Source of the DNA: Chiayiivirga flava
GTDB lineage: Bacteria > Pseudomonadota > Gammaproteobacteria > Xanthomonadales > Xanthomonadaceae
Reading direction: 5' to 3'
Assembly: GCF_014202825.1 (NCBI RefSeq)
Contig: NZ_JACHHP010000003.1
Coordinates: forward strand, 20,134 to 84,133
Length of the DNA stretch: 64,000 nt
The position numbers and the translations under genes were made by a program. Position 1 is the stretch's first letter, and the number at the start of each line of letters is the position of its first letter. The notes beneath the pieces were generated by a model. It worked only from the letters and a program-made list of their open reading frames with translations. It did no database searches and was not told the origin of the DNA. Shown here one piece after another: positions 9,365-19,440 of the stretch.

Positions 9365-11431
9365 CTAGTTCGTGATGCGCAGGCGGTTGGCCGCGCCGAC
9401 GAGATCGCGGTCCAGCGTGATCCACAGCTCGTTCGCGCCGGCGCGGCGCGAGGCGAAGTAGTCCGCATCGGGCACAAGCGTCGCGTTGCCGAGGCGCACG
9501 CTCGAGGGCGCGTTTGCCGCGGTCCAGTTGCGCACCACGATCAGCGGATTGTGCAGCGTGTTGCCGCCGCCGACGGCGATGTTGGCGTCGAGTGCATTGC
9601 CCGTGGCGACAAAGGCGAGTGCGCTGCGCACGTGGTCGTAACCTGCCGGCTGGTACGCGACCACACTTGCATCGGCGACGCCGGCCGGGCCGTTTGCCGC
9701 CACGCTGCCGACGGCGGCGGTGAGCGTCATCGCCTGCAGCGCCGCGTTGTCCGCGAGCAGCGCCTCCACCGGCGCGGCGCTGTGCGTGCCCAGGACCACA
9801 TGCACCGAATAGCTCTTCTTCGGCCAGCCCGGCTGGGTGTTCTGCACGCCGATGATGTTGTTGGCCTGGTAGTTCTGCTGCCCGAGAAAGCCGTACTGCG
9901 TGCCCCAGGTGAGCCGCGTGTTGTTGGTGGTGCTGTCTCCGACGAGCGAGAACTCGATCGTCTGGTACGGCCATTCGTTGTTGTTCGGCATCACGTAGCC
10001 GTCCCCGGCCGGGCCCTGCGCCGAGGTCTTGCCCCAGAAGTCGCGCTGGTCGATATAGCCTGGAATGCGGCCGCCGCCCGCGTCCTGCTGGTCGAGCGTG
10101 CGCGTGGAGACCAGGCCCATCGTGGCGTCGCGGGCCGTGGTCCACAGTTTCACGAACGGAACGGTGTTCAGCGTGTTCCAGGTCCAGGCGCTGTCGAGGG
10201 TGACCGGCGCGCTCGTGGTCGTGAAGCGGTAGCGGTCGCCCCAGGCGACGCCCGCGATCGCGCCGTGGTCGTCGTCCTCCGCGCTTCCGTCGAACAGCAG
10301 CTCGCCGTACGGTGCGCGCGAATCGTCGTCGAGCGCATCCACCGGCACACCGGAAAGATCCCACGTCACCGACCACAGCGGATGATCGCGCCCGGTCGCG
10401 AGCATCCACTCGACGGTGACTGGCACCATATACTGCGTGTTGGGCGGATTGGCGCCGGTGCGCGAATAACGCGGATAGTTCTGCGTGAAACGGAAAATGG
10501 CGTGGTGGCGGCCCTCGAACACGCGCGTGAACGTGCCGGGGAAGTTCGCGCCGAGCGGCGAATCGTCGGTGTTGCCGGGCAGGCCATTGGTGTACTCGCG
10601 CCGGTGCGAGACCACGTAGCCGAAACCGCGCGCGCCGCCGTTGCCGCCCTGCGTGGTACGCGCCACGCGCGTGCTGCCGCCCACCTGGTAGCGGAATTCG
10701 CGCAGCGCGCCGCCACGCGAGCCGTTGAACGCCGGCTGGTCGTTGTGTGCGAGCACCGCCACGCGTGGCTGCAGGGTGGCGTCGCGCCAGGTAAAGCGGT
10801 CGCTCGCAATGCCGTCGACGATCACGTCGCGCTCGATCTGCAGCGGCGGTGCGCCGCCGCCTTCGAAGCCGTCGTCGAACACCGGTTCGGCGGTGCCGGA
10901 ACCGGTGCCGTCCAGCAACGCCACGTCGTCGAAATACATCGCGGGCTGCACCGCCTCGGCATCGATCTGGATGTCGAGGCGATTGAAGCGGCCGATGTCG
11001 GCCAGCGGCGCTGCGTCCAGCGGCACGTCGACCTGCCGCCAGGCACCCGCCTGCGGTGCGCCGCCGGGAATGAAGGCGTTGAGCGACACAGCGCGGAGCA
11101 CGTCCGGTTCGACCGTGGTGTCCTGCAGGAACAGCGTCAGCGCCTGTCCGCCGACGGCGCCGCCATGCACCCACAGGCGCAGGGTCGGGTAGTCGGCGAT
11201 CGACAGCGTCTGCGCGCGGAAGAACGACACGGCGCCGTAGTCCGCGCCGACGAAGCGGATCGATCGCAGGCCGCCATGCACGGTGCCGGTGTCGCCGAAG
11301 TCGTGGACCGCACCGTCGCCGTAGGAATAGTCCTCGAAGCCGTTGCGCAAGGCGTCGTCGTAGACGACGAGATCGGCGGCACGCGCAGGCGCGGCACAGG
11401 CGAGCAGGAACGCGATCACGAGCAGGCGCAT
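9365..11431 (-). CDS. Large secreted protein with internal FDDGFE motif
   Basis: 688-residue protein with a clear signal peptide (MRLLVIAFLLACAAPARA, cleavage near residue 18). Residues 20-180 look like a jelly-roll carbohydrate-binding/galactose-binding-like domain (YDDALRNGFEDYSYGDG at the start; VQPAMYFDDVALLDG at the end). Next comes a short linker VFDDGFEGGGAPP, then about 480 residues of beta-rich sequence with aromatic/Asn-rich stretches and no recognised catalytic motif. The FDDGFE linker resembles the C-terminal LFRDGFE of the secreted protein at 49,657. An extracellular glycan-binding or lyase role is a guess. The frame continues upstream of 11431, but that part overlaps ispA in antisense-like fashion; the ATG before the signal peptide is the real start. 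Confidence 0.75.
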   Translation of the reverse strand: MRLLVIAFLLACAAPARAADLVVYDDALRNGFEDYSYGDGAVHDFGDTGTVHGGLRSIRFVGADYGAVSFFRAQTLSIADYPTLRLWVHGGAVGGQALTLFLQDTTVEPDVLRAVSLNAFIPGGAPQAGAWRQVDVPLDAAPLADIGRFNRLDIQIDAEAVQPAMYFDDVALLDGTGSGTAEPVFDDGFEGGGAPPLQIERDVIVDGIASDRFTWRDATLQPRVAVLAHNDQPAFNGSRGGALREFRYQVGGSTRVARTTQGGNGGARGFGYVVSHRREYTNGLPGNTDDSPLGANFPGTFTRVFEGRHHAIFRFTQNYPRYSRTGANPPNTQYMVPVTVEWMLATGRDHPLWSVTWDLSGVPVDALDDDSRAPYGELLFDGSAEDDDHGAIAGVAWGDRYRFTTTSAPVTLDSAWTWNTLNTVPFVKLWTTARDATMGLVSTRTLDQQDAGGGRIPGYIDQRDFWGKTSAQGPAGDGYVMPNNNEWPYQTIEFSLVGDSTTNNTRLTWGTQYGFLGQQNYQANNIIGVQNTQPGWPKKSYSVHVVLGTHSAAPVEALLADNAALQAMTLTAAVGSVAANGPAGVADASVVAYQPAGYDHVRSALAFVATGNALDANIAVGGGNTLHNPLIVVRNWTAANAPSSVRLGNATLVPDADYFASRRAGANELWITLDRDLVGAANRLRITN

Positions 11432-11511
11432 GGCAGGATCCCGGGTGGATGCTGCCGTGGGATACGCGAATCGGCGGCCGGGAGTGACACGCCGGCGCGC
11501 GGCGCGGCGGA

Positions 11512-12399
11512 TCAGTGCGCGCGGGTGGTCGCGAACCGTGCCAGTGCGCGCAGTTGCGTCGTGTCCGCGGCCACGCCGTCGAGCGCCGCGTCCATGTCCG
11601 CCGCAAGCCGGTCGAGCAGGGTGCGCGATGCCTGCATGCCGAGGATCGCGGGATAGGTCGGCTTGTCGTGTGCGGCGTCCTTGCCGCGCGTCTTGCCGAT
11701 GAGGGCCGGATCGCCTTCGACATCGAGGATGTCGTCGCGGATCTGGAACGCGAGGCCGAGCGCGTCGGCATACGCGTCCAGCGCCGAGCGCGCGTCGGTA
11801 TCGGCGAACGCGGCCAGTGCGCCGAGGTGCACGGACGCACGGATCAGCGCGCCGGTCTTGGCCCGATGCATCGTACGCAGGCCGTCGGTATCCAGTCGGT
11901 GTCCGACCGCCGCAAGATCGAGCGCCTGCCCGCCGACCATGCCGGCCGCGCCGCTGGCGCGTGCCAGCGCGGCCAGCATCGCGACCCGCACGCCGGCTTC
12001 GAACGGTGCCTCGCACAGCAGTTCGAACGCGAGCGTCTGCAGCGCATCGCCGGCGAGGATGGCGGTGGCCTCGTCGAACGCCACGTGCACGGTCGGGCGG
12101 CCGCGACGCAGCGCATCGTCATCCATCGCGGGCAAATCGTCGTGCACCAGCGAATAGGCGTGGATCAGTTCCACGGCGGCCGCGGTGCCGTCGAGCGCGG
12201 CGGCGTCGATGCCGAAGGCGGTGCCGGTGGCATAGACCAGCAGCGGACGCATGCGTTTGCCGCCGCCGAGCGTGGCGTGGCGCATCGCTGCATGCAGCCG
12301 CTGCGGCGCGACGGTGTCTGCGGGAAGGATGCGATCGAGGGTGGTTTCGCAGCGATCGGCCCAGGTGCGCCAGAGCGCGCCCGGATCAGGGTGTGTCAT
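11512..12399 (-). CDS. ispA: Farnesyl/geranyl diphosphate synthase
   Basis: Condenses isopentenyl diphosphate with allylic diphosphates to farnesyl diphosphate, the precursor of undecaprenyl phosphate, quinone tails and haem O. The 295-residue protein shows [10 protein letters not shown], the first Asp-rich motif in [10 protein letters not shown] and the second in [13 protein letters not shown], followed by the [15 protein letters not shown] tail typical of IspA. ATG 12399 lies inside the end of xseB (14-base overlap), the usual xseB-ispA arrangement. Confidence 0.93.
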   Translation of the reverse strand: MTHPDPGALWRTWADRCETTLDRILPADTVAPQRLHAAMRHATLGGGKRMRPLLVYATGTAFGIDAAALDGTAAAVELIHAYSLVHDDLPAMDDDALRRGRPTVHVAFDEATAILAGDALQTLAFELLCEAPFEAGVRVAMLAALARASGAAGMVGGQALDLAAVGHRLDTDGLRTMHRAKTGALIRASVHLGALAAFADTDARSALDAYADALGLAFQIRDDILDVEGDPALIGKTRGKDAAHDKPTYPAILGMQASRTLLDRLAADMDAALDGVAADTTQLRALARFATTRAH

Positions 12400-12640
12400 C
12401 GAACGGCTCGGCGTTCCCCGCATCGAGCGGATCGCTCAGCAGCTTGACGCGCAGCTCGGCCTGTTCGAGCGCGGTCTGGCAGTGCCGATACAGCGACACC
12501 CCGCGTTCGTAGGCGGCGAGCGAGTCGTCGAGCGACAGGTCGCCCTTCTCCATGCGCTGCACGAGCTGTTCGAGTTCGTCGAGCGAATGTTCGAACTGGG
12601 CGACCGCATTGGGCGCGGCGGAATCCGGAGGGGTCGGCAT
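12386..12640 (-). CDS. xseB: Exodeoxyribonuclease VII small subunit
   Basis: 84-residue helical protein with the XseB core [43 protein letters not shown] (split here only for reading), matching the family's usual 80 residues. With XseA it degrades single-stranded DNA. It overlaps ispA by 14 bases, giving translational coupling; dxs, often the third member, is not in the window. Confidence 0.93.
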   Translation of the reverse strand: MPTPPDSAAPNAVAQFEHSLDELEQLVQRMEKGDLSLDDSLAAYERGVSLYRHCQTALEQAELRVKLLSDPLDAGNAEPFDDTP

Positions 12641-12673
12641 GGGCGAAAAGTGTGCCGCCGCGGCGCGTGGCGG

Positions 12674-13966
12674 TCAATCGTCCGGTGTCCAGCGCAGCGT
12701 GATGCCGTGCGTGCGCGGCCAGGCGTGGGCGACGTCGGAGAGGATGCAGTCGCCGGCCGCGAGCAGCGTGCCGGCGGCGTCGAACAGCAGCGGCAGGCGT
12801 TCGCGCTGCCACGGCGGGATGCCGGTTTCCTGCAGGCACAGCCGCAGCGGACGCTGCAGGCCGTGCCGCAGGATGCGTTCGCCGCCGCGGCGCGGGCACA
12901 CGTGGAACGGAGATGCGAAGGCGTGCGACGGCTCGAAGGCGAGGCGGCCGAAGCCGTCCGGCAGCTGCAGCGGCTCCGCACCGTTCCACGGAAGGCACCA
13001 GTCCTGCGCGGGTGCGGCGCGTTCCCGCAGCGCGTGCAGCGTGCCGCGGTAGCGCCGCAATTGCGCGCCGCGCCACGCCAGCACCGGGGTGGCGTCGGCG
13101 CGCGCGGCGAGCAGATCCTCGTCGACCCGACGCCAGACGCCCGGCGGCGGGCGCGGCAGGCGCAGGCGGTCCAGCCACAGGCCGAGCACGCGGCGGCGCA
13201 GTGCCGAGGGCAATTCGAGGAGACCGCCGAGGGCGAGCGTGTCCGGCGCCGTGCCGCACAGAAGGTCGCATTGCGCCGCAGCCAGCGCATCGAGCGCGTC
13301 GGCGTCTTCGCGCAGCCGTGTCGCCGAGGCCGCGATGCGCGCGTCGGCGTCCGGCCACGCGGCCCGCAGCGTCGGCAGTACATTATGGCGCAGCCGATTG
13401 CGTGCGAAGCGCGCATCGGCGTTGGAAGGATCGTCGATGCTGTCGATGCCGTGGGCGTGCGCATCGGCGACCAGGCGCTCGCGCGGCAGTTCCAGCAGCG
13501 GCCGCCACAGCCAGCCCGGGTCGAACCGGCGCCACGCCCGCATGCCGGCCACGCCTTCGTGGCCGGCGGCATGCAGCAGGCGCAGCAGCACGGTCTCGAC
13601 CTGGTCGTCGCGGTGGTGCGCAAGCACGAGCACCGCGTCGGGCGTCATCGCGGCGCGGAAGGCGGCGTGTCGCGCCGCGCGCGCCGCCGCTTCAAGCCCC
13701 AGGCCGGCATCGTGCGCCACCTGCACGCGTTCCACGCGCAGCGGCACGTCGAGCCGGGCCGCAACACGCGTGCAGTGTGACGCCCAGTCGGCCGATGCCG
13801 GATGCAATCCGTGATCCACGTGCACCGCGCGCAGGCCGCGCGCGCGCGCCGCCGGCAACGCCGCGAGCGCGTGCAGCAGCACGCTCGAATCGAGCCCGCC
13901 GCTGAAGCCCACGACCAGTTCGGTGCCGGGCAATTGCGCAAGCCGTGCCGCGAGCGCGTCCGTCAC
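12674..13966 (-). CDS. tilS: tRNA(Ile)-lysidine synthase
   Basis: Adds lysine to C34 of the AUA-decoding tRNA-Ile, so it is essential for AUA reading. The 430-residue product has the PP-loop SGGLDSS near residue 22, an N-terminal adenylation domain ([25 protein letters not shown]), and a C-terminal TilS substrate-binding domain. GTG 13966 overlaps the stop of bpt as GTGA. The frame remains open further upstream but that sequence is bpt in another frame. Confidence 0.93.
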   Translation of the reverse strand: MTDALAARLAQLPGTELVVGFSGGLDSSVLLHALAALPAARARGLRAVHVDHGLHPASADWASHCTRVAARLDVPLRVERVQVAHDAGLGLEAAARAARHAAFRAAMTPDAVLVLAHHRDDQVETVLLRLLHAAGHEGVAGMRAWRRFDPGWLWRPLLELPRERLVADAHAHGIDSIDDPSNADARFARNRLRHNVLPTLRAAWPDADARIAASATRLREDADALDALAAAQCDLLCGTAPDTLALGGLLELPSALRRRVLGLWLDRLRLPRPPPGVWRRVDEDLLAARADATPVLAWRGAQLRRYRGTLHALRERAAPAQDWCLPWNGAEPLQLPDGFGRLAFEPSHAFASPFHVCPRRGGERILRHGLQRPLRLCLQETGIPPWQRERLPLLFDAAGTLLAAGDCILSDVAHAWPRTHGITLRWTPDD

Positions 13967-14688
13967 TGCGTGCGCCACACGCCGTCGCGCAAGCGTTCCA
14001 GGGCATGGAAGCGCGCCTTGTAGTCCATCTTCGGATGGCCGGCGATCCAGTAGCCCAGATACACGTGCGGTAGCCGGTTCGACTGCGCCAGCGCGATCTG
14101 GCGCAGGATCGCGCACGTGCCGAGGCCGCGCGGGGCGTGTTCGGGCGCGTAGAACGTGTACACCGCCGAGAGTCCCACCGGCAGCACGTCCGTCACCGCC
14201 ACGGCGAGCAGTTCGCCGTCGCGGCGCAGCTCCAGGAAACGCGTCGGGCTCCATTCGCAGGCCAGGAACCGGTCGAAATCGTCGGGCTCCGGGTCGTCCA
14301 TGCCGCCGCCGGCGTGGCGTGCGGCGAGGTAGCGCCGATACAGCGCGAAATTCTCGTCCGTGGCGATGGCCGGCTGCACGCGCAGTTCGAGGTCGGCATT
14401 GCGGCGTTCGCAGCGGCGCTGGCTGCGGTCCGGCACGAAGCGCTCGACCGCGATGCGTGCCGAGATGCAGGCGCGGCAGCTCGGGCAGTTGGGCCGGTAG
14501 ACGTGGCCGCCGGAGCGGCGGAAGCCGCGCTCCAGCGCGCGGCCGTAGAGCTGCGGCAGCGCCGGCGACACCGGATCGAGCACCAGGTTGCGCGCGGTGC
14601 GGTCGGCGTAATAGCCGCAGGCGTGCTCGAGCGTCTGGAAGACGCGGATCGGTTCGTTCGTGGCACTGGCCGAGGTCATGGGGTCCAT
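13963..14688 (-). CDS. bpt: Aspartate/glutamate leucyltransferase (Bpt)
   Basis: Transfers leucine from tRNA to N-terminal Asp or Glu, marking proteins for ClpS-ClpAP degradation under the N-end rule. The 241-residue protein has the N-terminal ATE domain ([18 protein letters not shown], then [11 protein letters not shown] with paired cysteines) and the C-terminal GNAT-like part ending [17 protein letters not shown], a strong Bpt signature. ATG 14688 gives [16 protein letters not shown] 14679 is the alternative. It is coupled to tilS by a 4-base overlap. Confidence 0.93.
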   Translation of the reverse strand: MDPMTSASATNEPIRVFQTLEHACGYYADRTARNLVLDPVSPALPQLYGRALERGFRRSGGHVYRPNCPSCRACISARIAVERFVPDRSQRRCERRNADLELRVQPAIATDENFALYRRYLAARHAGGGMDDPEPDDFDRFLACEWSPTRFLELRRDGELLAVAVTDVLPVGLSAVYTFYAPEHAPRGLGTCAILRQIALAQSNRLPHVYLGYWIAGHPKMDYKARFHALERLRDGVWRTQ

Positions 14689-14896
14689 GATCGCGCCAAC
14701 CGCGCCGCGCCGGTAGTCGGGCCTGCCGGAACGCGTGCTGCGTTCGCATGGAGGCGGCGGTGCCGCGCATCGGGGTCTTTGTCGTCGATCGCAGCGCACG
14801 CCGGCATGGCGGCGCACCGCTGCCGAGGGACGCAGCCGATGGCGGGCGTGCGACGCGGCTGCGCCCGGGCGGGATGAATGAGCGCGTGTCGCGCTC
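14689..14896. other. Intergenic gap, nothing recognised
   Basis: 208 bases separate the start of bpt from the end of the sialidase-like gene, both on the minus strand. Open frames here are short, Arg-rich and without a ribosome-binding site. No hairpin with a T-run, tRNA or repeat was seen. It presumably holds the bpt promoter. Confidence 0.4.
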
Positions 14897-16180
14897 TTAC
14901 GGCAGATCGCGCGTCCGGGTCTCGCGCAGCCGCGCGCCGCGCAGACGCGGCGTGCCGTCGACCACGTCGGTCCACACCAGCGCGGCACCCCCGTCGAGCG
15001 TCGCAAGACGGGGCAGCCCGCTGGCTGCACCGGATGCCCGGAGCTGTGCCACGGGCAGGCGTGCGCGCTCGCGCAGATCGGCTGCATCGAACACCGCGAG
15101 CCACAGCGTCTGCCCGTGCTCCGCGCTCGCCAGCCACGCGAGCCAAAGTCGGTCGGCGTCGGCCGCAAGCGCGACGTGGCCGATGATCGCGCCGCCCTCG
15201 GCCACCGTGCGCGGCGCTGAAAAACGGCGGCCGGCGTCGTCCGAGCGCGCCAGGCGCACGGACGGCGCGCCGCCCGCTTCGGTGTACCAGGCGACGGCGA
15301 GGGTCGCGCCGCTCGCCGCGATGCCGGGTCCGTTCACCGGGCAGCCCGCGACGCGCCAGCCGTCGTCGTGCACCGTCTGCGGCGCGCTCCAGCCATCGCG
15401 CCCGAAGCGCACGACGCGGATGTCGCGGATCTCGTCGGCGGAGCGACCGCGATAGGCCAGGACCGGGCCCTCGCGCGTCATCGCGACGGCGGTGGGGCAG
15501 CAGTCGCAGGTCGATGCGTCGAGCCGCCATTGCCGGGTGGGTTCGATGCGCGCGGAATAGCTGCCCGCGCGCAACGTCATCGCGCCGCCCGCACCGTGTG
15601 CCGCGTGGCCGGCGTGCGCATCGGCACCGTCCGGCGTCGCCTTTTCGCGCGCGTCGAGCCAGGCGATGCCGAGCGAGCCCGGCGCGTGTTCCCACAATGC
15701 GACGAAGCCGTAATCGAGCTTTGCGCCCGCCGGCTCGACGCGTTGCGGGGCCGACCAGGTCGCCCCGCCGTCATCGGAGCGCACCAGCGCGATGCCGTAG
15801 TCGTACGGGCCGTCGCCGTTGCGGCGCAACCAGTGTGCCCAGACGCTGCCGTCGGCGAGCGCGAGCGTGTGCGGGGTGTCGGCCCAGTTGACGAAAAAAT
15901 CGCTGCCGGCGGCGATGTCGCGTGGTTCCGACCAGTGCTGCGCGGCGAACCGCACAACGCGAAACCGGTGGCTGGTAGCGGCCTGCGGCGTGCGTTCGAT
16001 CCAGCTCAGCAGCAGTGCGCCGTCCGGCGCTGTGGAAAGGTCGGGCTGGGCCGCGACCGCATCGCCAGCCGCCAGCGGCCAGGGTTCCACGACAAACGCC
16101 GCGTCGTCCGCGGACGCGGCCAGCGACACCAGCAGCGCGGCCGCCGCCGGCATGCAGCGGGAAAGGAGTCGAAGATGCAT
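14897..16180 (-). CDS. Secreted sialidase-fold (BNR-repeat) protein
   Basis: 427-residue exported protein: a signal peptide of about 24 residues, then a six-bladed beta-propeller of sialidase type. At least two Asp-box-like turns are visible ([12 protein letters not shown] and [12 protein letters not shown]), with related LALADGS and [13 protein letters not shown] turns. The sequence [15 protein letters not shown] places three cysteines close together, a feature of this bacterial subfamily rather than of true neuraminidases; the Arg triad of a sialidase could not be confirmed. Likely a periplasmic or surface protein of unknown ligand. ATG 16180 directly precedes the signal peptide. Confidence 0.75.
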   Translation of the reverse strand: MHLRLLSRCMPAAAALLVSLAASADDAAFVVEPWPLAAGDAVAAQPDLSTAPDGALLLSWIERTPQAATSHRFRVVRFAAQHWSEPRDIAAGSDFFVNWADTPHTLALADGSVWAHWLRRNGDGPYDYGIALVRSDDGGATWSAPQRVEPAGAKLDYGFVALWEHAPGSLGIAWLDAREKATPDGADAHAGHAAHGAGGAMTLRAGSYSARIEPTRQWRLDASTCDCCPTAVAMTREGPVLAYRGRSADEIRDIRVVRFGRDGWSAPQTVHDDGWRVAGCPVNGPGIAASGATLAVAWYTEAGGAPSVRLARSDDAGRRFSAPRTVAEGGAIIGHVALAADADRLWLAWLASAEHGQTLWLAVFDAADLRERARLPVAQLRASGAASGLPRLATLDGGAALVWTDVVDGTPRLRGARLRETRTRDLP

Positions 16181-16278
16181 GGCAGCACGATACGCGGAGG
16201 GACACGCAGTGTAAGCGTTGTCACGCCTGCGGCTTCGCACGTGCGGTCGGATGCGCGTCCGCGCGTTGCCCGTTCGAA

Positions 16279-17010
16279 TCAGCGGCAGGCGCGGAAGCCG
16301 CCGCGGTCGAAATGGAAATGATCGGAGTGCGCGGCGTTGTACTCCGGCCCCAGCACTGCGTCGAAATACTCGCACGCGCCGTCGCGCAGGGTGCGCAGGA
16401 ACGCGGCGTGCGGACCGTCGCCCGGCCAGTCGGCGAGCACGCGGATGCGCTCGCCGTCGCGCAGCACGAAGCCGGCGATGTCGAGCGCGTCGGCGGTGGC
16501 GTGCTGGCTGCGGCGACCCGTCGCCCGGCCGTAGACGTTACGGCAGGCATAGCTGCCGAAATGCTCGATGCGCGACACCGCACTGCCCAGATGCGCGAGC
16601 GCGGCCGGCTGGAGCACGTGCCGTTCCCACAGCGCGAGCGAGACGGCCGCGCGGCAGGTCAGGGAAAAGGACGGACCGACCTCGACGCTGGTGTGCACGA
16701 TCTCCACTACATTATCGAAGCCGCAACCGGCGCCGGTAATGCGGTCGGGCAGGGTACGAACCCGCATCGGTGCCTGCGCCAGCACGGCGCGGCACGCGAC
16801 CGGGTCGCGATCGAGTGCGGCCAGACGCATCCGCGTGAAGCGGTCGGGCGCGGCGTCGATCCGCAGCGTGGCCCACGGATTCCAGCGGTACGGCAGCTCC
16901 GGCCAGCGTGCCTGCCGCTGCAGCAGGACATGCACGAGCAGAACCGCCAGCAGCAGAAGAAGCAATGCGCGGCGCGGCGGCGCGGGCGCTTCGGGCCGTT
17001 GCGCGGTCAC
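16279..17010 (-). CDS. Extensin-like C-terminal domain protein
   Basis: 243 residues: one N-terminal membrane segment (RRALLLLLLAVLLVHVLL), then an extensin_C domain facing the periplasm. The domain is identified by AGCGFDNVV, the three spaced cysteines, SQHATADALDIAGFVL and AAHSDHFHFDRG; the His/Asp pattern resembles M15-type zinc D,D-peptidases such as MepA. The substrate is not known, but a cell-wall role is likely. GTG 17010 overlaps the preceding gene's stop as GTGA, so the pair is translationally coupled. Confidence 0.85.
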   Translation of the reverse strand: MTAQRPEAPAPPRRALLLLLLAVLLVHVLLQRQARWPELPYRWNPWATLRIDAAPDRFTRMRLAALDRDPVACRAVLAQAPMRVRTLPDRITGAGCGFDNVVEIVHTSVEVGPSFSLTCRAAVSLALWERHVLQPAALAHLGSAVSRIEHFGSYACRNVYGRATGRRSQHATADALDIAGFVLRDGERIRVLADWPGDGPHAAFLRTLRDGACEYFDAVLGPEYNAAHSDHFHFDRGGFRACR

Positions 17011-17297
17011 AACTCGTCGACGATCTCCAGCGCGGCACCGGCATCGCGCGCGACCGCTTCGGCCAGTTCCCGCACACGTTGCGCCACCGTGTCGTTCGAG
17101 GTTTCGACCTCGATCGCGTGGAAGCCCGGGCCCATGTCGTCGGGCAGGCCGGCGGAACTCGAATCGTCGTCGTCCAGGTGCGGCATCAGGTCGGCGATCT
17201 CTTCGGCCGAATCGACGCCTTCGAGCGAGGAAATGGTGTTGATGAGCGCGCGCGCGTCGTCGGCGCTTCCGGTCAGTCGAAGATGCACGGTGGGCAT
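17007..17297 (-). CDS. Small acidic protein coupled to the extensin-like gene
   Basis: 96-residue cytoplasmic protein not matched to a named family. It starts MPTVHLRLTGSADDARALINTISSLEGVDSAEEI, a beta-alpha pattern reminiscent of small ACT/ferredoxin-like folds. An acidic loop HLDDDDSSSAGLPDDM precedes a second beta-alpha unit (FHAIEVETSNDTVAQRVRELAEAVARDAG). It is coupled to the extensin-like gene by a 4-base overlap, so a related function is possible. Coding is supported by the coupling and by composition unlike the Arg-rich shadows. Confidence 0.65.
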   Translation of the reverse strand: MPTVHLRLTGSADDARALINTISSLEGVDSAEEIADLMPHLDDDDSSSAGLPDDMGPGFHAIEVETSNDTVAQRVRELAEAVARDAGAALEIVDEL

Positions 17298-17336
17298 GGC
17301 AGGCAGTCCTTGCGGCAGTGGAAAAGCGTTGCGGCG

Positions 17337-19310
17337 TCAGCCGGTGGGATTGGCGCCGGCCGATGCCGGACGCCCGCAGTCCGAATCCTCGCCCGGGCCG
17401 GTTTCGAGCAGCGCGAGCAGGATGGCCGGCGGCGCCACCGAATAGAGCAGTGCCGCCGCCGCGCCGCGCAGCGCGAGCGGCCCGGCCTTGGGGCGGACCG
17501 ACGGATCGCGGAAGGTGCCGGCCACGCGCAGCGGCGAGCGCAGCGAGACCAGGCTCTTGTCCTTGGGCTGCGGGCGCAGCGTGAGATCGAACGTCTCCTC
17601 GCGCAGGCTCACGCTGCCCTCGGCGTACAGCACGGTGTCGGTGGTGTCGAACGCGAACTGCCGCGTCTGCATCACGCCATCGGCGACGGCGAAATCGGCG
17701 TAGGCGCAGCGCACCGGAATCACGCGATCCTTGCCCAGCAGGAACCGCAGCGCTTCCTGCAGATCCAGGCCGGCGAGCTCCAGCAGCAGGTTGCTGATGC
17801 GTCCGCGGCCCATCACCATGCCGATCTCGCCGTCGGACGTACCGAGCATCTGCGCGATCGAATTGCCGGTTCCCTTCAGCGTCACGCGCCCGCCGATGCG
17901 GCCGGTGCTGTCCTTGGCAAGTTCGGCATCGGGGAAGAGCTTCGGCAGTTCGAGGCGGCGCAGCGAGATGCGGGCATCGGTGACGATCGGGTCGCGGCTG
18001 GCGTCGAGCGTCACGAAACTTTCCACGCGACCGCCGGCCGCATGCAGCGTCAGCGGCTCGAGCGTGAGCAGACCGTCGGCCAAGGTGAGATGACCGCTGA
18101 GCGATTCGATCGGCAGCGGCGGCGCGGTCACGCGCGCGGCGTCGAGTGTCACGTCGGCATCCATCGCGCGCAGCTTTTCGAGCCGGTACGGCTGCTGCGG
18201 CAGCACCTTGTCCTGCGCCGCGAGCTGCGCGGTTTCCGCCGCCTGGTCGGGCGAGGCGCTCTCGCCGTCGCCCGCGGACGGCGGCAGGCCGAGGAAGCCG
18301 GCGAGATCGTCGAAGTCGAGCACGCGCGAGGTCAGCTTGGCGGTGAATAGCGGGCGCGGCGTTGCGGTCTCGACCACCACGTCGCCGGCCAGATCGCTGT
18401 CACCGACCGTGCCGTCGAAGCCGCGGTAGTACCAGGTGGTGCCGTCGCGCTGCAGACGTCCATCGAGCGCGTACGGCGGCGTCTGCGGCAGTGCGATGCC
18501 GAGCAACGGGTAGAGATCGGCAAGGTCTGCGCCGCGCAGCGCGAACTGCACGTCGAAGTCGTGGAACTGCAGCGGGCTGTAGAGCGCGCCGCTGGCCGTG
18601 GCGTGCGTGGTGCCGGCGTCGGCGGCGAGCGCCACGCGGTACGGTCGCTCCGCGTCCTGCAGCTGCAAAGGCGATTCGACGCGGCCTTCTAGCGTGAACG
18701 GCGCGTTGCGGTAGGTGCCGTCGCCGTCGAGCAGCAGTGGCGCGAGCGCATCGTCGCCCTCGGGCGTACCGCTGCGGACGGCGAGGCGAAGATTGGTTGC
18801 GAGAGCGGCTTCGCGTACGATCAGTTCGCCGTCTTCGATGGCGAGCGCACGCACGGTCGGCAGCTCGACGGGTTCATTCTTGCCAACCGCGCCATCGCCG
18901 AAATCCCAGTTCGCCTCCAGCGCGTCGTTGCGCTCCAGCAGCAGCCGCGGCGCGCGCAGGCGCACCGACGGCAGCACGATGTCACCGCGAAACAGCGGCC
19001 ACAGGTCGATGCGGAACTCCAGCCGCTCGACCGATGCCATCGTCTCGTCCGACGACCACGGCGCGTTCGCCAACCGCAGGCCGTCGGCCCGGATCGTCGG
19101 CGTCCAGCCGAGGTCGACATCGAGATCGCCATCGATGCGGAACTCGCGCCCGGTCGCGGCTTCGACGCGCCGTTCGATCGGTCTCTTGAACCAGTTCCAG
19201 TCCCATAGCCACCACAGCAGCACGAGCAGCAATGCCACGACCACCAAGACCACGATCCCGCGATGCCGCGCGCGGGATGCAGGTCGATCGGTGGGATGGA
19301 TCACGGGCAT
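17337..19310 (-). CDS. AsmA-family envelope protein
   Basis: 657 residues with one N-terminal membrane anchor (IVVLVVVALLLVLLWWLW) followed by RPIERRVEAATGREFRIDGDLDVDLGWTPTIRA, the canonical AsmA start. The long body is repetitive beta-sheet (RPLF..KLTSRVLDFDDLAGFLG and similar units). AsmA-like proteins form periplasm-spanning hydrophobic grooves and are implicated in phospholipid transport to the outer membrane. ATG 19310 is chosen because the anchor begins soon after; the frame allows an ATG at 19340. The C-terminus has a hydrophobic stretch GAAAALLYSVAPPAILLALLE. Confidence 0.88.
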   Translation of the reverse strand: MPVIHPTDRPASRARHRGIVVLVVVALLLVLLWWLWDWNWFKRPIERRVEAATGREFRIDGDLDVDLGWTPTIRADGLRLANAPWSSDETMASVERLEFRIDLWPLFRGDIVLPSVRLRAPRLLLERNDALEANWDFGDGAVGKNEPVELPTVRALAIEDGELIVREAALATNLRLAVRSGTPEGDDALAPLLLDGDGTYRNAPFTLEGRVESPLQLQDAERPYRVALAADAGTTHATASGALYSPLQFHDFDVQFALRGADLADLYPLLGIALPQTPPYALDGRLQRDGTTWYYRGFDGTVGDSDLAGDVVVETATPRPLFTAKLTSRVLDFDDLAGFLGLPPSAGDGESASPDQAAETAQLAAQDKVLPQQPYRLEKLRAMDADVTLDAARVTAPPLPIESLSGHLTLADGLLTLEPLTLHAAGGRVESFVTLDASRDPIVTDARISLRRLELPKLFPDAELAKDSTGRIGGRVTLKGTGNSIAQMLGTSDGEIGMVMGRGRISNLLLELAGLDLQEALRFLLGKDRVIPVRCAYADFAVADGVMQTRQFAFDTTDTVLYAEGSVSLREETFDLTLRPQPKDKSLVSLRSPLRVAGTFRDPSVRPKAGPLALRGAAAALLYSVAPPAILLALLETGPGEDSDCGRPASAGANPTG

Positions 19311-19440
19311 GCGCCGAGTATAGGCGCGCGTTTTCGACACGCGCCCGGCACCGGTTGCCGGTATTCATGCTGGGTGTTGCGAAGGCTTGGATTCTGCAAG
19401 CGCCGCATGCGGCGCGGCGTGCGCCTTGCAACGCGGCGGG

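Noticed and set aside
9551..11656. 701-residue open frame on the plus strand
   Set aside because: Antisense to the secreted protein at 9,365-11,431; Arg/His/Gly composition and no Shine-Dalgarno or domain.
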